Source of the DNA: Candidatus Brocadiales bacterium | GTDB taxonomy: Bacteria > Planctomycetota > Brocadiia > Brocadiales > Bathyanammoxibiaceae | DNA: 15,168 nt | Assembly (NCBI GenBank): GCA_030586765.1 | Contig: JAUQZZ010000031.1 | Coordinates: 1-15,168, forward strand | Direction of reading: 5' to 3' | Shown: piece by piece, positions 6,234-14,226 of the stretch | How positions within the stretch are numbered: the stretch's first letter is position 1 | Layout: every line of letters begins with the position of its first letter | Notes under the pieces: generated by a model | Told to the model about the DNA's origin: nothing | The model's database searches: none | What the model saw: only the letters and a program-made list of their open reading frames with translations | Position numbers and translations under genes: made by a program

Positions 6234-7954
6234 GAATGCCTCTCCGTAGTGCTGGAGACCTTGGTAGATTTTTCTTCGGTGAGGGCCGCCTCTGGGTTTT
6301 TATCCCCTAATCCGCCTAAGGCGGACTCGTACTCCTGCCTGAAGTAGGTGAGGGTGGAAAGGACCGGGTTAGGTCCTGTCTGCCCCAGTCCGCAGAGGGA
6401 GGTCTCCTTGGTTCTAATGGCCAACTCTGAGAGGAGTTCTATATCCTCCTTCTTCCCTTCCTTGTTTAATATCTTGGTGAGAATCTCTAGCATCCTCCTG
6501 GTGCCTATCCTGCAAGGGACGCACTTACCGCAGGATTCATCCTGGATAAAGCTCATAAAATAGCGGGCTATCTCGACCATAGAGGTCTTATCATCCATCA
6601 CTATTAGACCACCGGAGCCCATGATAGCCCCTACCTTTTGTAGAGATTCGTAATCAATGGGTGTATCCAGGTGCTCTTCAGGTATGCATCCCCCAGAGGG
6701 CCCTCCAATCTGAACGGCCTTGAATTTCCTTCCCTTGGCAATCCCCCCACCAACGTCAAAAACTATCTCTCTGAGAGTGGTTCCCATAGGCACCTCCACC
6801 AGACCCGTGTTTCTTACGTTTCCTGCCAGGGCAAAAATCTTTGTACCTTTACTGCCAGAAGTGCCTATGCTGGAATACCACTGGGCACCCTTAAGGACTA
6901 TTATTGGGATATTGGCCAGGGTCTCCACATTGTTTATACAGGTTGGTTTTCCCCAGAGGCCAGAGACGGCGGGGTAGGGGGGACGTGGGCAGGGCATACC
7001 CCTCTTGCCTTCTATGGAGGCGATGAGGGCCGTTTCTTCACCGCAGACAAAGGCCCCAGCTCCTTTTGCCACTTCCAGGTCCAGGTCTAGCCCCTTGCCC
7101 AGGATGTTCTTTCCAAGGAGGCCTAGTTCCTTGGCCTGCTGGATGGCCGTATTCACGTGTTCAACGGCCATTTGGTACTCGGCTCGGACGTAGAAGAATC
7201 CCCTCTTAATCCCCATGGCATAAGAGGCGATAAGCATGCCTTCGAGGACAGAGTGGGGGTTGCCCTCCAGGACCGATCTGTCCATAAAGGCCCCTGGGTC
7301 TCCTTCATCTCCATTACATACGAGGTACTTTACCTCCCCAGGTGCCTTTCTCACAATCTCCCATTTCTTCCCTGTGGGGAAACCAGCACCACCCCTGCCC
7401 CTGAGGCCGGAGTTGGTTACTGACCTAATTACCTCCTCAGGGGTCATCTCCGTCAGCACCTTCTCTAGGGCTGTGTATCCCTCTGCGGCAATATAGTCCG
7501 TTAGCTTCGTTGGGTCTATGCTACCATTATGTCGGAGAACGAGACGGAGTTGTTTCTTGTAGAAGGGCACCTCATGCTGGTAGACGACCTTTTCCCCTGT
7601 GTGGGGGTCTGCATAGAGGAGGTTCTGGATGATTTCATCCTTTAGTACCGTTTCCTCTAATATCCTGGTGGCGTCTTGCTCCTTTACCTTCTGGTAAAAG
7701 ATGTTTCTTGGCCACAGGGTTACCAGTGGGCCCCTTTCACAAAGGCCCTGACAGCCCGTTTTCTTTAGTCTTACCTTTTCCTGGAGCCCACGCTTTTCCA
7801 GGAGGTCTTGAAAGGCCTCAAAAAGGGCATGCCCCCCGAAGGTCTCACATCCTGTGCCTCCACAGACCACGATGGTAGGTATTTTAGCTTCTTGTTCTCT
7901 TTTAAGGCCGTCTCTCAGGGCCCTAAGGTCTTTTATGGAGTTAAGCCTCTCCAC
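6230..7954 (-). CDS. NuoF/HydB/HndC-type NADH-binding diaphorase subunit
   Basis: FMN- and Fe-S-containing subunit that exchanges electrons with NAD(P)H in hydrogenases, formate dehydrogenases or complex I-like enzymes. 574 residues. The N-terminal thioredoxin-like [2Fe-2S] domain has Cys31, Cys36, Cys68 and Cys72. The NuoF core has GLRGRGGAGFPTGKKWE (183-199), CNGDEGDPGAFMDR (213-226), GAGAFVCGEETALIASIEG (298-316 region) and NNVET (341-345). The N3-type [4Fe-4S] ligands are ESCGKCVPCR (474-482: Cys475, 478, 481) and Cys521. The C-terminal two-[4Fe-4S] ferredoxin domain of HydB/HndC relatives is absent: after TYFRQEYE the chain ends in about 31 polar residues that begin with SALGGL, encoded by a palindrome. 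Starts with GTG 7954, AGGAG 7 nt upstream, 4 bp after nuoE-like; its stop overlaps the mobB-like ATG. No catalytic partner subunit is nearby. Confidence 0.93.
   Translation of the reverse strand: MERLNSIKDLRALRDGLKREQEAKIPTIVVCGGTGCETFGGHALFEAFQDLLEKRGLQEKVRLKKTGCQGLCERGPLVTLWPRNIFYQKVKEQDATRILEETVLKDEIIQNLLYADPHTGEKVVYQHEVPFYKKQLRLVLRHNGSIDPTKLTDYIAAEGYTALEKVLTEMTPEEVIRSVTNSGLRGRGGAGFPTGKKWEIVRKAPGEVKYLVCNGDEGDPGAFMDRSVLEGNPHSVLEGMLIASYAMGIKRGFFYVRAEYQMAVEHVNTAIQQAKELGLLGKNILGKGLDLDLEVAKGAGAFVCGEETALIASIEGKRGMPCPRPPYPAVSGLWGKPTCINNVETLANIPIIVLKGAQWYSSIGTSGSKGTKIFALAGNVRNTGLVEVPMGTTLREIVFDVGGGIAKGRKFKAVQIGGPSGGCIPEEHLDTPIDYESLQKVGAIMGSGGLIVMDDKTSMVEIARYFMSFIQDESCGKCVPCRIGTRRMLEILTKILNKEGKKEDIELLSELAIRTKETSLCGLGQTGPNPVLSTLTYFRQEYESALGGLGDKNPEAALTEEKSTKVSSTTERHS
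6311..6325. repeat. Perfect short palindrome inside the nuoF-like gene
   Basis: TCCGCCTAAGGCGGA, 7-bp arms around one A, exact consensus. It encodes SALGGL (544-549) exactly where homology to NuoF-type proteins stops, and the following tail looks unrelated to the family. Confidence 0.8.
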
Positions 7955-7958
7955 GTAA

Positions 7959-8516
7959 TCACTCCTGGATGTAGCGTTCTAATATCTCTTTTATCTTTTG
8001 GGGTGTTACCTGTCCATAGAACTTGTCACCCAGACCCACTTTTTTGTTAAGGGGGCCCTGACAGCAGCCTTCCACCTTCTTGCTATTGCCTACCACTACC
8101 ACAGGGCCTAGAGCGCAGGTGCCCAAACAGGCCACGGATTCCAGGGTAAACTTCAGGTCTGGGGTGGTTTCCCCTTCCTTGATGCCCAGGGTCTGTTCTA
8201 TCTCGGCCTTTACCTGGAGCGCTCCTCTCACATGGCAGGCCGTACCGTCGCATACCTTGATGGTATATTTACCCTTGGGTATGAAAGAAAACTGGGCATA
8301 AAAGGTGGCTACGCCAAAGACCCTAGTTAGGGAGATGCGGGTCTCCTTAGATATGAGCTCTAGGGCTGCCCTGGGCAGGTATCCGTAGGAGTCCTGGGTA
8401 TACTGGAGGAGGGGAATAAGGTCTGCCGTGCTGAGTTTCTCATCATAGCGAGCTATAGCCTCTTTAAGGCTCCCCAGGTCTACAGCGGTCTCTTGGGTGG
8501 CTATCTCTTTCTTCAT
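7959..8516 (-). CDS. NuoE/HydC/HndA-type [2Fe-2S] subunit
   Basis: Small thioredoxin-like subunit that carries one [2Fe-2S] cluster and partners the NuoF-type diaphorase encoded directly downstream. 185 residues. The N-terminal helical part contains TQDSYGYLPRAALELIS and VFGVATFYAQF, typical of the family. Cluster ligands: Cys89 and Cys94 (VCDGTACHVRGA), Cys130 and Cys134 (ACLGTCALGPVVVV). Between VVVV (139-142) and FYGQVTP (166-172) lies about 20 extra residues with a Cys-Cys pair (151-152), where relatives have a short turn. The ATG at 8516 has only a weak AAGAG upstream and is 15 bp after the purQ stop, so it is probably read from the purQ transcript. Confidence 0.93.
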   Translation of the reverse strand: MKKEIATQETAVDLGSLKEAIARYDEKLSTADLIPLLQYTQDSYGYLPRAALELISKETRISLTRVFGVATFYAQFSFIPKGKYTIKVCDGTACHVRGALQVKAEIEQTLGIKEGETTPDLKFTLESVACLGTCALGPVVVVGNSKKVEGCCQGPLNKKVGLGDKFYGQVTPQKIKEILERYIQE

Positions 8517-8531
8517 CTATCTCTTACAACG

Positions 8532-9314
8532 TTAAAGGAGATTCTTCTTTACATAGTCCACAGCGTTTCGGAAGATAAGTATACCGTGGGGTTGCTTTGC
8601 TAACCCTTCTCTCTGCCAGCGTGGGTGCTGAAAGGGCTCCACGTAGCGTTCTGGGTGGGGCATCATTCCTAGTATACGGCCAGTAGGGTCGCATATCCCA
8701 GCTATGTTTTCTATGGAGCCGTTAGGGTTATAAGGGTATTCAGCATCCTCCCCCTCTGGGTTTACGTACTTAAAGACTATTTGAGAGGCGTCTCTCAACC
8801 TCTGAAGTACCCCCTCATCCCTTGTGAGGAACTTACCCTCGGCATGGGCAACAGGGAGATAAAGAATTTGCCCCTCCTGGATATAAACCGATTTACTAGA
8901 GCAGACCTTAAGGTACACCCACCTGGCCTCAAACCTATTTGAGTCGTTAAAGGTAAGAGTAGCCTCCTGCGCATTGCCATCCAGGGCTGGCAGGAGACGG
9001 CTCTTTACCAGGGTCTGAAAGCCGTTACATATGCCCAGGATTAACTTGCCTTCCTGGAGGAAGTGCCTTATCTCCCCTTCCAGGTGGAAGCGCAGGAGAT
9101 TAGCTAATATCTTCCCTGCGGCAATATCATCACCGTAAGTAAAACCGCCAGGTAAGACTAAGATATGGTATTGGTGAAGGAGGTCTTTTTTCTCCAGTAT
9201 CCTATTTATATGGATGCGTTGGGTCTCTGCCCTTACTTTACGGAGGGCATGTTCCGTTTCCCAGTCGCAATTAGTCCCCGCCGTTCGGAGGATTAGGGCC
9301 TTTACCTTGGGCAT
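8532..9314 (-). CDS. purQ: Phosphoribosylformylglycinamidine synthase, glutaminase subunit PurQ
   Basis: Class I glutamine amidotransferase that supplies ammonia to PurL for FGAR to FGAM in de novo purine synthesis. 260 residues. The catalytic triad is visible: nucleophile Cys96 in LGICNGFQ, His220 and Glu222 in MMPHPER. Other markers are LPGGFTYGDDIAAG (54-67) and PVAHAEGKF (154-162). It is longer than bacterial PurQ of the PurS-dependent type (about 225), through extra segments such as YVEPFQHPRWQREGL after the HPE, as in PurQ partners of large PurL proteins. The ATG at 9314 has no clear ribosome site. It is separated from purL by fhs and has its own candidate promoter, and begins a run of seven leftward genes. 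Confidence 0.95.
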   Translation of the reverse strand: MPKVKALILRTAGTNCDWETEHALRKVRAETQRIHINRILEKKDLLHQYHILVLPGGFTYGDDIAAGKILANLLRFHLEGEIRHFLQEGKLILGICNGFQTLVKSRLLPALDGNAQEATLTFNDSNRFEARWVYLKVCSSKSVYIQEGQILYLPVAHAEGKFLTRDEGVLQRLRDASQIVFKYVNPEGEDAEYPYNPNGSIENIAGICDPTGRILGMMPHPERYVEPFQHPRWQREGLAKQPHGILIFRNAVDYVKKNLL

Positions 9315-9370
9315 ACATATTAACGAAAACTACTTTGAAAGCCCCTCTAAGGGGGAAGAACACAAAATTT

Positions 9371-9399
9371 AATATAACATGCACAAGGTACTTTGTAAA
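9371..9399 (-). promoter_or_regulatory. Candidate sigma70-type promoter for the purQ run
   Basis: On the - strand: TTTACA (9399-9394), 17-nt spacer, TATATT (9376-9371), one mismatch per box. It lies 57 bp before the purQ ATG. An imperfect dyad ACAAGGTACTTTGT (9383-9396; 12 of 14 bases symmetric) overlaps the spacer and -35 box and could be an operator; it does not resemble the E. coli PurR box. Confidence 0.55.
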
Positions 9400-9435
9400 T
9401 GAGTTTTTAGCGGCCTATGCGGGACATGGAAACAT

Positions 9436-9468
9436 CGGGTATCGCAGGGCTTAGCCCTGCGATACCCG
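9436..9468. repeat. Long perfect hairpin in the fhs-purQ gap
   Basis: 15-bp perfect arms (9436-9450 and 9454-9468, beginning CGGGTATCGCAGGGC) around a TTA centre. No T-run follows on either strand, so it is more like a REP-type palindrome than an intrinsic terminator, though it could stabilise the fhs mRNA 3' end. Confidence 0.8.
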
Positions 9469-9503
9469 TGACAGAACGGCTTTCACTGCTGGCTACAGGC
9501 GGT

Positions 9504-9539
9504 CTTGGCGCCAAGGTGTCCCAGTCCACCTTAGGCGGA
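9504..9539. repeat. Two palindromes just downstream of fhs
   Basis: CTTGGCGCCAAG (9504-9515) is a perfect 12-nt palindrome. TCCACCTTAGGCGGA (9525-9539) is a one-mismatch copy of the short palindrome found in four genes, ending 4 bp before the fhs stop codon complement at 9544. Confidence 0.65.
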
Positions 9540-9543
9540 TAGT

Positions 9544-11268
9544 TTAAAACAGGCCCACAATCTTGCCTGTGACTGGGTCTATATCCACCTTTTCTCCAGC
9601 GGGTGTGGAAGGCAGGCCTGGCATGGTCCTCATATCGCCCAGGAGGGGATAGAGGAATCCTGCCCCTGCAGAGGCCCTTAAATCCCTGACAGGTACCCTG
9701 AACCCCTTGGGCCTTCCCCTTAAGTTGGGGTCATGAGACAGGGATAGATGGGTCTTGGCCATGCAGATGGGCAGTTTGTCAAGACCCCACCTGGTATAGC
9801 GCTCTATCTTTGCCTTGGCCTGGGGGAGGATGTTTATGCCATCGGCGCCGTACATCTTGATGGCGATGGTCTCTATTTTTTCCTCTATGCTGGCCTCCAG
9901 GGGGTAGAGGAAGGTAAATCTGGAGGGCTTATTGGCGGCTGCCACCACGGCCTCTGCCAGTTCTTCTGCCCCGATGCCTCCTCTTGCCCAGTGGTTGGAC
10001 TCTGCCGCTCCCTCTGCCCCGTACTCCAGGGCCAGGGTCTTTATTGTCTCTATCTCTGCCTTGGTGTCCGTTTCAAAGGAATTGATAGCCACTACCACAG
10101 GTATGCCGTAGAGTTTCATGTTCTCAATCATTTTTGTAAGGTTCTGGCAGCCTTTTTCCACGGCTGGGACATTCTCCTTAGTGAGTTCGTCAGGAAGGGG
10201 CTTGCCTGCCACTACGTTGCCTACACCTCCGTGCATCTTTAATGCCCTTACAGTGGCTACTACCACTGCTGCATTGGGTTTGAGCCCGGAGTAGCGGCAC
10301 TTTATGTTCATGAACTTCTCCGCGCCCAAGTCAGCACCAAAGCCGCTCTCTGTCACCAAGAAGTCAGCACACTTCAAGGCTATTTGGTCGGCCACTATGG
10401 AGTTATTACCATGGGCTATATTGCCGAAAGGCCCGGCGTGGACAAAGGCCGGGGTATTTTCCAGGGTCTGGAGGAGGTTAGGTTTTATGGCATCCTTGAG
10501 CAATACAGCCATAGAGCCTGCACACTTAAGGTCTTCTGCCGTTACAGGTTTTCTGTCTTTGTTGCTGGCTACTATTATCCTACCCAGCCTCTTTCTCAGG
10601 TCTTGGAGGCTTGTGGCCAGGGCCAGGATGGCCATCACCTCTGAGGCCACTGCAATATCAAAACGCGTTTCTCTAGGTACACCTTGGTCTTTACCTCCCA
10701 GGCCTATTATTATGTTCCTGAGGGCCCTGTCACTTATATCTACAACCCTGGGCCAGGTGATGCTAAAGGGGTCTATACCCAGCTTGTTTCCATGGAGGAG
10801 GTGATTATCTATAAAGGCGGCTAGAAGGTTGTGGGCCACAGATACTGCGTGGTTGTCGCCAGTGAGGTGGAGATTAAACTCCTCCATAGGGACTATCTGG
10901 GAGTAACCACCCCCTGCAGCACCTCCCTTTATACCAAAAACGGGTCCCAGGGAGGGCTGACGAATGGCAATGACGGCCTTCTTCCCCAGTCTATTCAGCC
11001 CCATACCTAACCCTACGGTAGTGGTAGTCTTACCCTCACCCAATGGGGTAGGGGTTATGGCTGTGACGACTATGTACTTCCCATCAGGCTTGTTCCTTAG
11101 TCTCCCCATTATCTCCAGGGGAATCTTTGCCTTGTATTTTCCGTAGAGTTCTAGCTCATCCTCTTTGATGCCCAGGGACTCAGCTATCTCCCGGATAGGT
11201 TTCAGGGTTGCTGCCTGTGCTATCTCGATGTCGCTCGGTACCTTCTTAGCAGTGATTACCTGTGCCAT
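9544..11268 (-). CDS. fhs: Formate-tetrahydrofolate ligase
   Basis: ATP-dependent ligation of formate to THF giving 10-formyl-THF, the entry step of the methyl branch of the Wood-Ljungdahl pathway and a C1 donor for purines. From ATG 11268 it has 574 residues, close to the family norm. Diagnostic regions: SDIEIAQAATLKPI and LYGKYKAKI near the N-terminus, ATP loop TPTPLGEGKTTTT (72-84), RQPSLGPVFGIKGGAAGGGYSQIVPMEE, LTGDNHAVS, DRKPVTAEDL, ENTPAFVHAGPFGNIAHGNNS, ESGFGADLGAEKF, and the C-terminal MPGLPSTPA. The frame extends to a TTG at 11325, but the extra 19 residues do not look like family sequence and have no ribosome site; ATG 11268 follows a purine-rich AAAGGA/GGTGG stretch. It lies 96 bp after purL and probably shares its transcript. 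Confidence 0.97.
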   Translation of the reverse strand: MAQVITAKKVPSDIEIAQAATLKPIREIAESLGIKEDELELYGKYKAKIPLEIMGRLRNKPDGKYIVVTAITPTPLGEGKTTTTVGLGMGLNRLGKKAVIAIRQPSLGPVFGIKGGAAGGGYSQIVPMEEFNLHLTGDNHAVSVAHNLLAAFIDNHLLHGNKLGIDPFSITWPRVVDISDRALRNIIIGLGGKDQGVPRETRFDIAVASEVMAILALATSLQDLRKRLGRIIVASNKDRKPVTAEDLKCAGSMAVLLKDAIKPNLLQTLENTPAFVHAGPFGNIAHGNNSIVADQIALKCADFLVTESGFGADLGAEKFMNIKCRYSGLKPNAAVVVATVRALKMHGGVGNVVAGKPLPDELTKENVPAVEKGCQNLTKMIENMKLYGIPVVVAINSFETDTKAEIETIKTLALEYGAEGAAESNHWARGGIGAEELAEAVVAAANKPSRFTFLYPLEASIEEKIETIAIKMYGADGINILPQAKAKIERYTRWGLDKLPICMAKTHLSLSHDPNLRGRPKGFRVPVRDLRASAGAGFLYPLLGDMRTMPGLPSTPAGEKVDIDPVTGKIVGLF

Positions 11269-11364
11269 GTTCCACCCCATTCCTTTAACTAGAGTTGTAA
11301 ATATACCATCGCTATCCTTACGCAACTGAAGGTGCAGTGTTGGTCAGCCAAGGCGGTCCAACCT

Positions 11365-14226
11365 TTACCACCTTAAAGGTGCCTGCCAGGCCTCCTTTAG
11401 CCAACGAATATCTTCGTGGACTACTGGTTTCCCATGCAGGCCCTTGATGACAAAGGTCGTGTCTTTTCTGACCTTTCCCAGGAGGCCACAGGGTGTGCCT
11501 TTAAATATCTTCTTGAAGGCCCCTGTGTCTTGCGGCCTCACCTCCACTACAAAGCGGGAGTTTGATTCTGAGAAGAGGAGAACATCGTCACGCTCCGTAT
11601 CTCCCTCGTAGGGCACGTCCTTTAGACTAAGTTCCATTCCCAGTCCACCTGAAAAGGCCATCTCTGCAGCAGCTACAGCCAGACCCCCCTCAGAGCAGTC
11701 ATGACAGGCCCTGACCAGGCCCTTTCCGGATGCCTTTGACAGTGCCTCCATAGTCTTCTTTGCCCAGCGTGTGTCCACCCGTGGAACGTTATTTCCTATA
11801 TAGCCGTGTATATGGTAGTAATGGGAGCCCCCTAGTTCGGGTTTTGTAAGCCCCAGGATATAAATGAGGTTACCAGGCTCTTTGGCATCCATGGATACGG
11901 TTCTTGTTACGTCCTCTACTACGGAAAGGGCCGAAATAAGTAAAGTGGGGGGTATGCAGACAGTCTTATCCCCCAGGCTGAATTCGTTATTAAGGCTATC
12001 CTTTCCAGAGATAAAAGGTGTGCCAAAATAAAGGGCCATATGATAGCAGGCCAGGGCCGCCCTGACAAGACCACCTAGCCTATCAGGTAACTGGGTGTTT
12101 CCCCAGCAGAAGTTGTCCAGTAATGCTACCTGGCGTAGGTTTCCACCCACGGCTATAATCTGCCTCAGGGCCTCATCTATGGCTGAGGCGGCCATGTGAT
12201 AGGGGTCTATGTCACCATATTTAGGATTCATGCCGCAGGAGACCGCTATTCCCCGTTTCGAGCCCAGAAGCGGGGTGACCACGCAGGCATCCCCTGGGCC
12301 ATCGTTATTTACCCCCTGCAGGGGTTTCAGGACGCAACTTCCTTGCACCTCATGGTCGTACTGCCTGATTACCCATTCCTTGCTGCAGACATTCCACGAG
12401 GATAGGATTCTCTTCAGCTCTTCGGTGTAATCCCCCTTCTCGGGGAGTTCTGGTTCAGGGTGCTCGGGAGGAGTCCAGCGGGCCTTTCTCACCAGAGGAG
12501 GAGGCCCCCCATGAAGGAAACTCATATCGAGTTCTCCCACCAGGTTTCCCTGGTATCTTAACCTGAGCCTCTTATCTCCTGTGAACCTTCCTATAATAGT
12601 GGCCTCTACATCTTCGGAGTTGAAGAGCTTGACCAATTCGTCAGCCTTCTGGGGAGGAACAGCCAGGACCATGCGTTCTTGTGCCTCTGAGACCCATATC
12701 TCCCAGTAGGAGAGGCCGCTGTATTTCAGAGGCACCTTATCCAGGTCCACTTCTGCCCCTAGCTCCTTTCCCATTTCCCCTACTGCCGAGGAGAGGCCTC
12801 CTGCACCGCAGTCGGTGATGGAGTGGAAGAGGTCTTTGTCCCTGGCCTCTAGGAGGAGGTCTGTCATCTTTTTTTCAGTGATAGGGTTACCTATCTGGAC
12901 GGCACCACTGGAGAGGACCTCGGACTCCCCGGTTAGCTCCGCTGAGGAAAAAGTAGCACCGTGGATGCCGTCTCTTCCTGTGCGGCCACCCAGGAGGAGG
13001 ACTAGGTCACCAGCCTCTGCCTCCTTATCGCATCTGTTTCTGGGAATAAGGCCTACATTACCGCAGAAGACCAGGGGGTTACCCACATATCTTTCGTCAA
13101 AGAAGATGGCCCCGTTGGCCGTGGGAATGCCCATGCGGTTGCCGTAATCCCTTACCCCTTGTGCCACTGACTTAAAGATGCGTCTGGGATGAAGTGTGCC
13201 TTTGGGCAAGCGGCTGTAGGGGAGGTCAGGTGGGCCAAAGCAGAAGACATCTGTGCCCAGGATGGGCCTTGCTCCCAGGCCGCAGCCCAGGATATCCCTT
13301 ATCACCCCACCAAGACCCGTGCTTGCCCCTCCGTAGGGTTCTATGGCTGAGGGGTGGTTATGGGTCTCCACCTTAAAGCATATATTGTAATTCCTGTCGA
13401 AGCGTATTATCCCTGCGTTATCGCGAAAGACGCTTACACACCATGACCTGTTGAGTTCGCGCGTGGCCTTCATGATGGTGCTATCCAGGAGGTTGTCTAT
13501 AACCTCTCCGTGGTACTCGATTAGCCCCTTAAGGGTCTTGTGCATACAGTGCTCTGACCAGGTCTGGGCCAGGGTCTCCAGTTCTATGTCTGTGGGTTCT
13601 CTTTCCAGACTGCGGAAGTAGGATTGGATGGCCTGCATCTCTTCCAGGGTTAAGTAAAGTTGTCTTTGGGAGCTTATCTCTGAGAGTCTACTATTGTCTG
13701 CTTTCAGGAGCGGCACGCTTGTCTTCTGGAAGGTGTAGCCCACAGAGGGCCTCCGATAAGACACGCCGTCGGACCCTATGAATACGTCCTCTATGGTGGT
13801 GTTAGCCAGTATCTTATTGGCTATGGTGGTTAATTCATCTCTGGTTAATTTTCCAGTGATTAAGTAGCGTCGGGCTCGTTTTACCCAGTCCACCCTTAGG
13901 CCCAGGTCTTTTATGCCCTTAAGGGTGGTGTATTCTACAGGGTCCATCACCCCTGGCTTGCGTACTACCTCAATGGCGTGTACTGGTGTCCCCTTTAGGG
14001 AGGGATGAGAGTTAAAGGAGTAGTCCTGGACTACGGTATCAGCCAGGAGCTCTCCGCAGATACGCTCGGTGTCTTGCCTAGATAGTGTACCTTCCAAGAG
14101 GTATACCTCCACTACCCGTACCTCTTTGGCCCCTGGGATGCCCAGGGACTGGATTTCTGAGAGGATTTGTTCCCCCTGATGGTCGGGGAGGTGTCTTTTC
14201 TGAAATACTTCTATCCTGGTTAGCAT
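11365..14226 (-). CDS. purL: Phosphoribosylformylglycinamidine synthase PurL with fused N-terminal PurS-like domains
   Basis: Catalyses ATP-dependent amidation of FGAR to FGAM with ammonia from PurQ. 953 residues: between the small PurL (about 740) and the full PurL with its own glutaminase (about 1,300). Residues 1-155 look like two PurS-like halves, the second starting near VHAIEVVRKPGVMDP (82-96), which explains why no separate purS is present. The catalytic part follows: SEHCMHK (224-230), ETHNHPSAIEPYGGASTGLGG (287-307), GGRTGRDGIHGATFSS, QIGNPI, and a second AIRS-like half with SCGMNPKYGDIDPYHMAASAIDEALR. No glutaminase domain; it depends on purQ, about 2 kb downstream. The ATG overlaps the tyrA stop (ATGCTAA, 7 nt), suggesting translational coupling. 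A CACCTT-t-AAGGTG palindrome lies at the very 3' end. Confidence 0.96.
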   Translation of the reverse strand: MLTRIEVFQKRHLPDHQGEQILSEIQSLGIPGAKEVRVVEVYLLEGTLSRQDTERICGELLADTVVQDYSFNSHPSLKGTPVHAIEVVRKPGVMDPVEYTTLKGIKDLGLRVDWVKRARRYLITGKLTRDELTTIANKILANTTIEDVFIGSDGVSYRRPSVGYTFQKTSVPLLKADNSRLSEISSQRQLYLTLEEMQAIQSYFRSLEREPTDIELETLAQTWSEHCMHKTLKGLIEYHGEVIDNLLDSTIMKATRELNRSWCVSVFRDNAGIIRFDRNYNICFKVETHNHPSAIEPYGGASTGLGGVIRDILGCGLGARPILGTDVFCFGPPDLPYSRLPKGTLHPRRIFKSVAQGVRDYGNRMGIPTANGAIFFDERYVGNPLVFCGNVGLIPRNRCDKEAEAGDLVLLLGGRTGRDGIHGATFSSAELTGESEVLSSGAVQIGNPITEKKMTDLLLEARDKDLFHSITDCGAGGLSSAVGEMGKELGAEVDLDKVPLKYSGLSYWEIWVSEAQERMVLAVPPQKADELVKLFNSEDVEATIIGRFTGDKRLRLRYQGNLVGELDMSFLHGGPPPLVRKARWTPPEHPEPELPEKGDYTEELKRILSSWNVCSKEWVIRQYDHEVQGSCVLKPLQGVNNDGPGDACVVTPLLGSKRGIAVSCGMNPKYGDIDPYHMAASAIDEALRQIIAVGGNLRQVALLDNFCWGNTQLPDRLGGLVRAALACYHMALYFGTPFISGKDSLNNEFSLGDKTVCIPPTLLISALSVVEDVTRTVSMDAKEPGNLIYILGLTKPELGGSHYYHIHGYIGNNVPRVDTRWAKKTMEALSKASGKGLVRACHDCSEGGLAVAAAEMAFSGGLGMELSLKDVPYEGDTERDDVLLFSESNSRFVVEVRPQDTGAFKKIFKGTPCGLLGKVRKDTTFVIKGLHGKPVVHEDIRWLKEAWQAPLRW

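Noticed and set aside
9268..9543. CRISPR-like array in the fhs-purQ gap
   Set aside because: The palindromes there differ from each other and are not regularly spaced; no direct-repeat/spacer pattern is present.
9748..10804. Two + strand frames of about 165 residues opposite fhs
   Set aside because: Low-complexity antisense translations of a conserved GC-balanced gene, with no ribosome site or domain.
11269..11364. Riboswitch or extra start region before fhs
   Set aside because: I see no conserved aptamer pattern in the 96 bp; a TATATT is present but no -35 at proper spacing, and the TTG 11325 start lacks a ribosome site.
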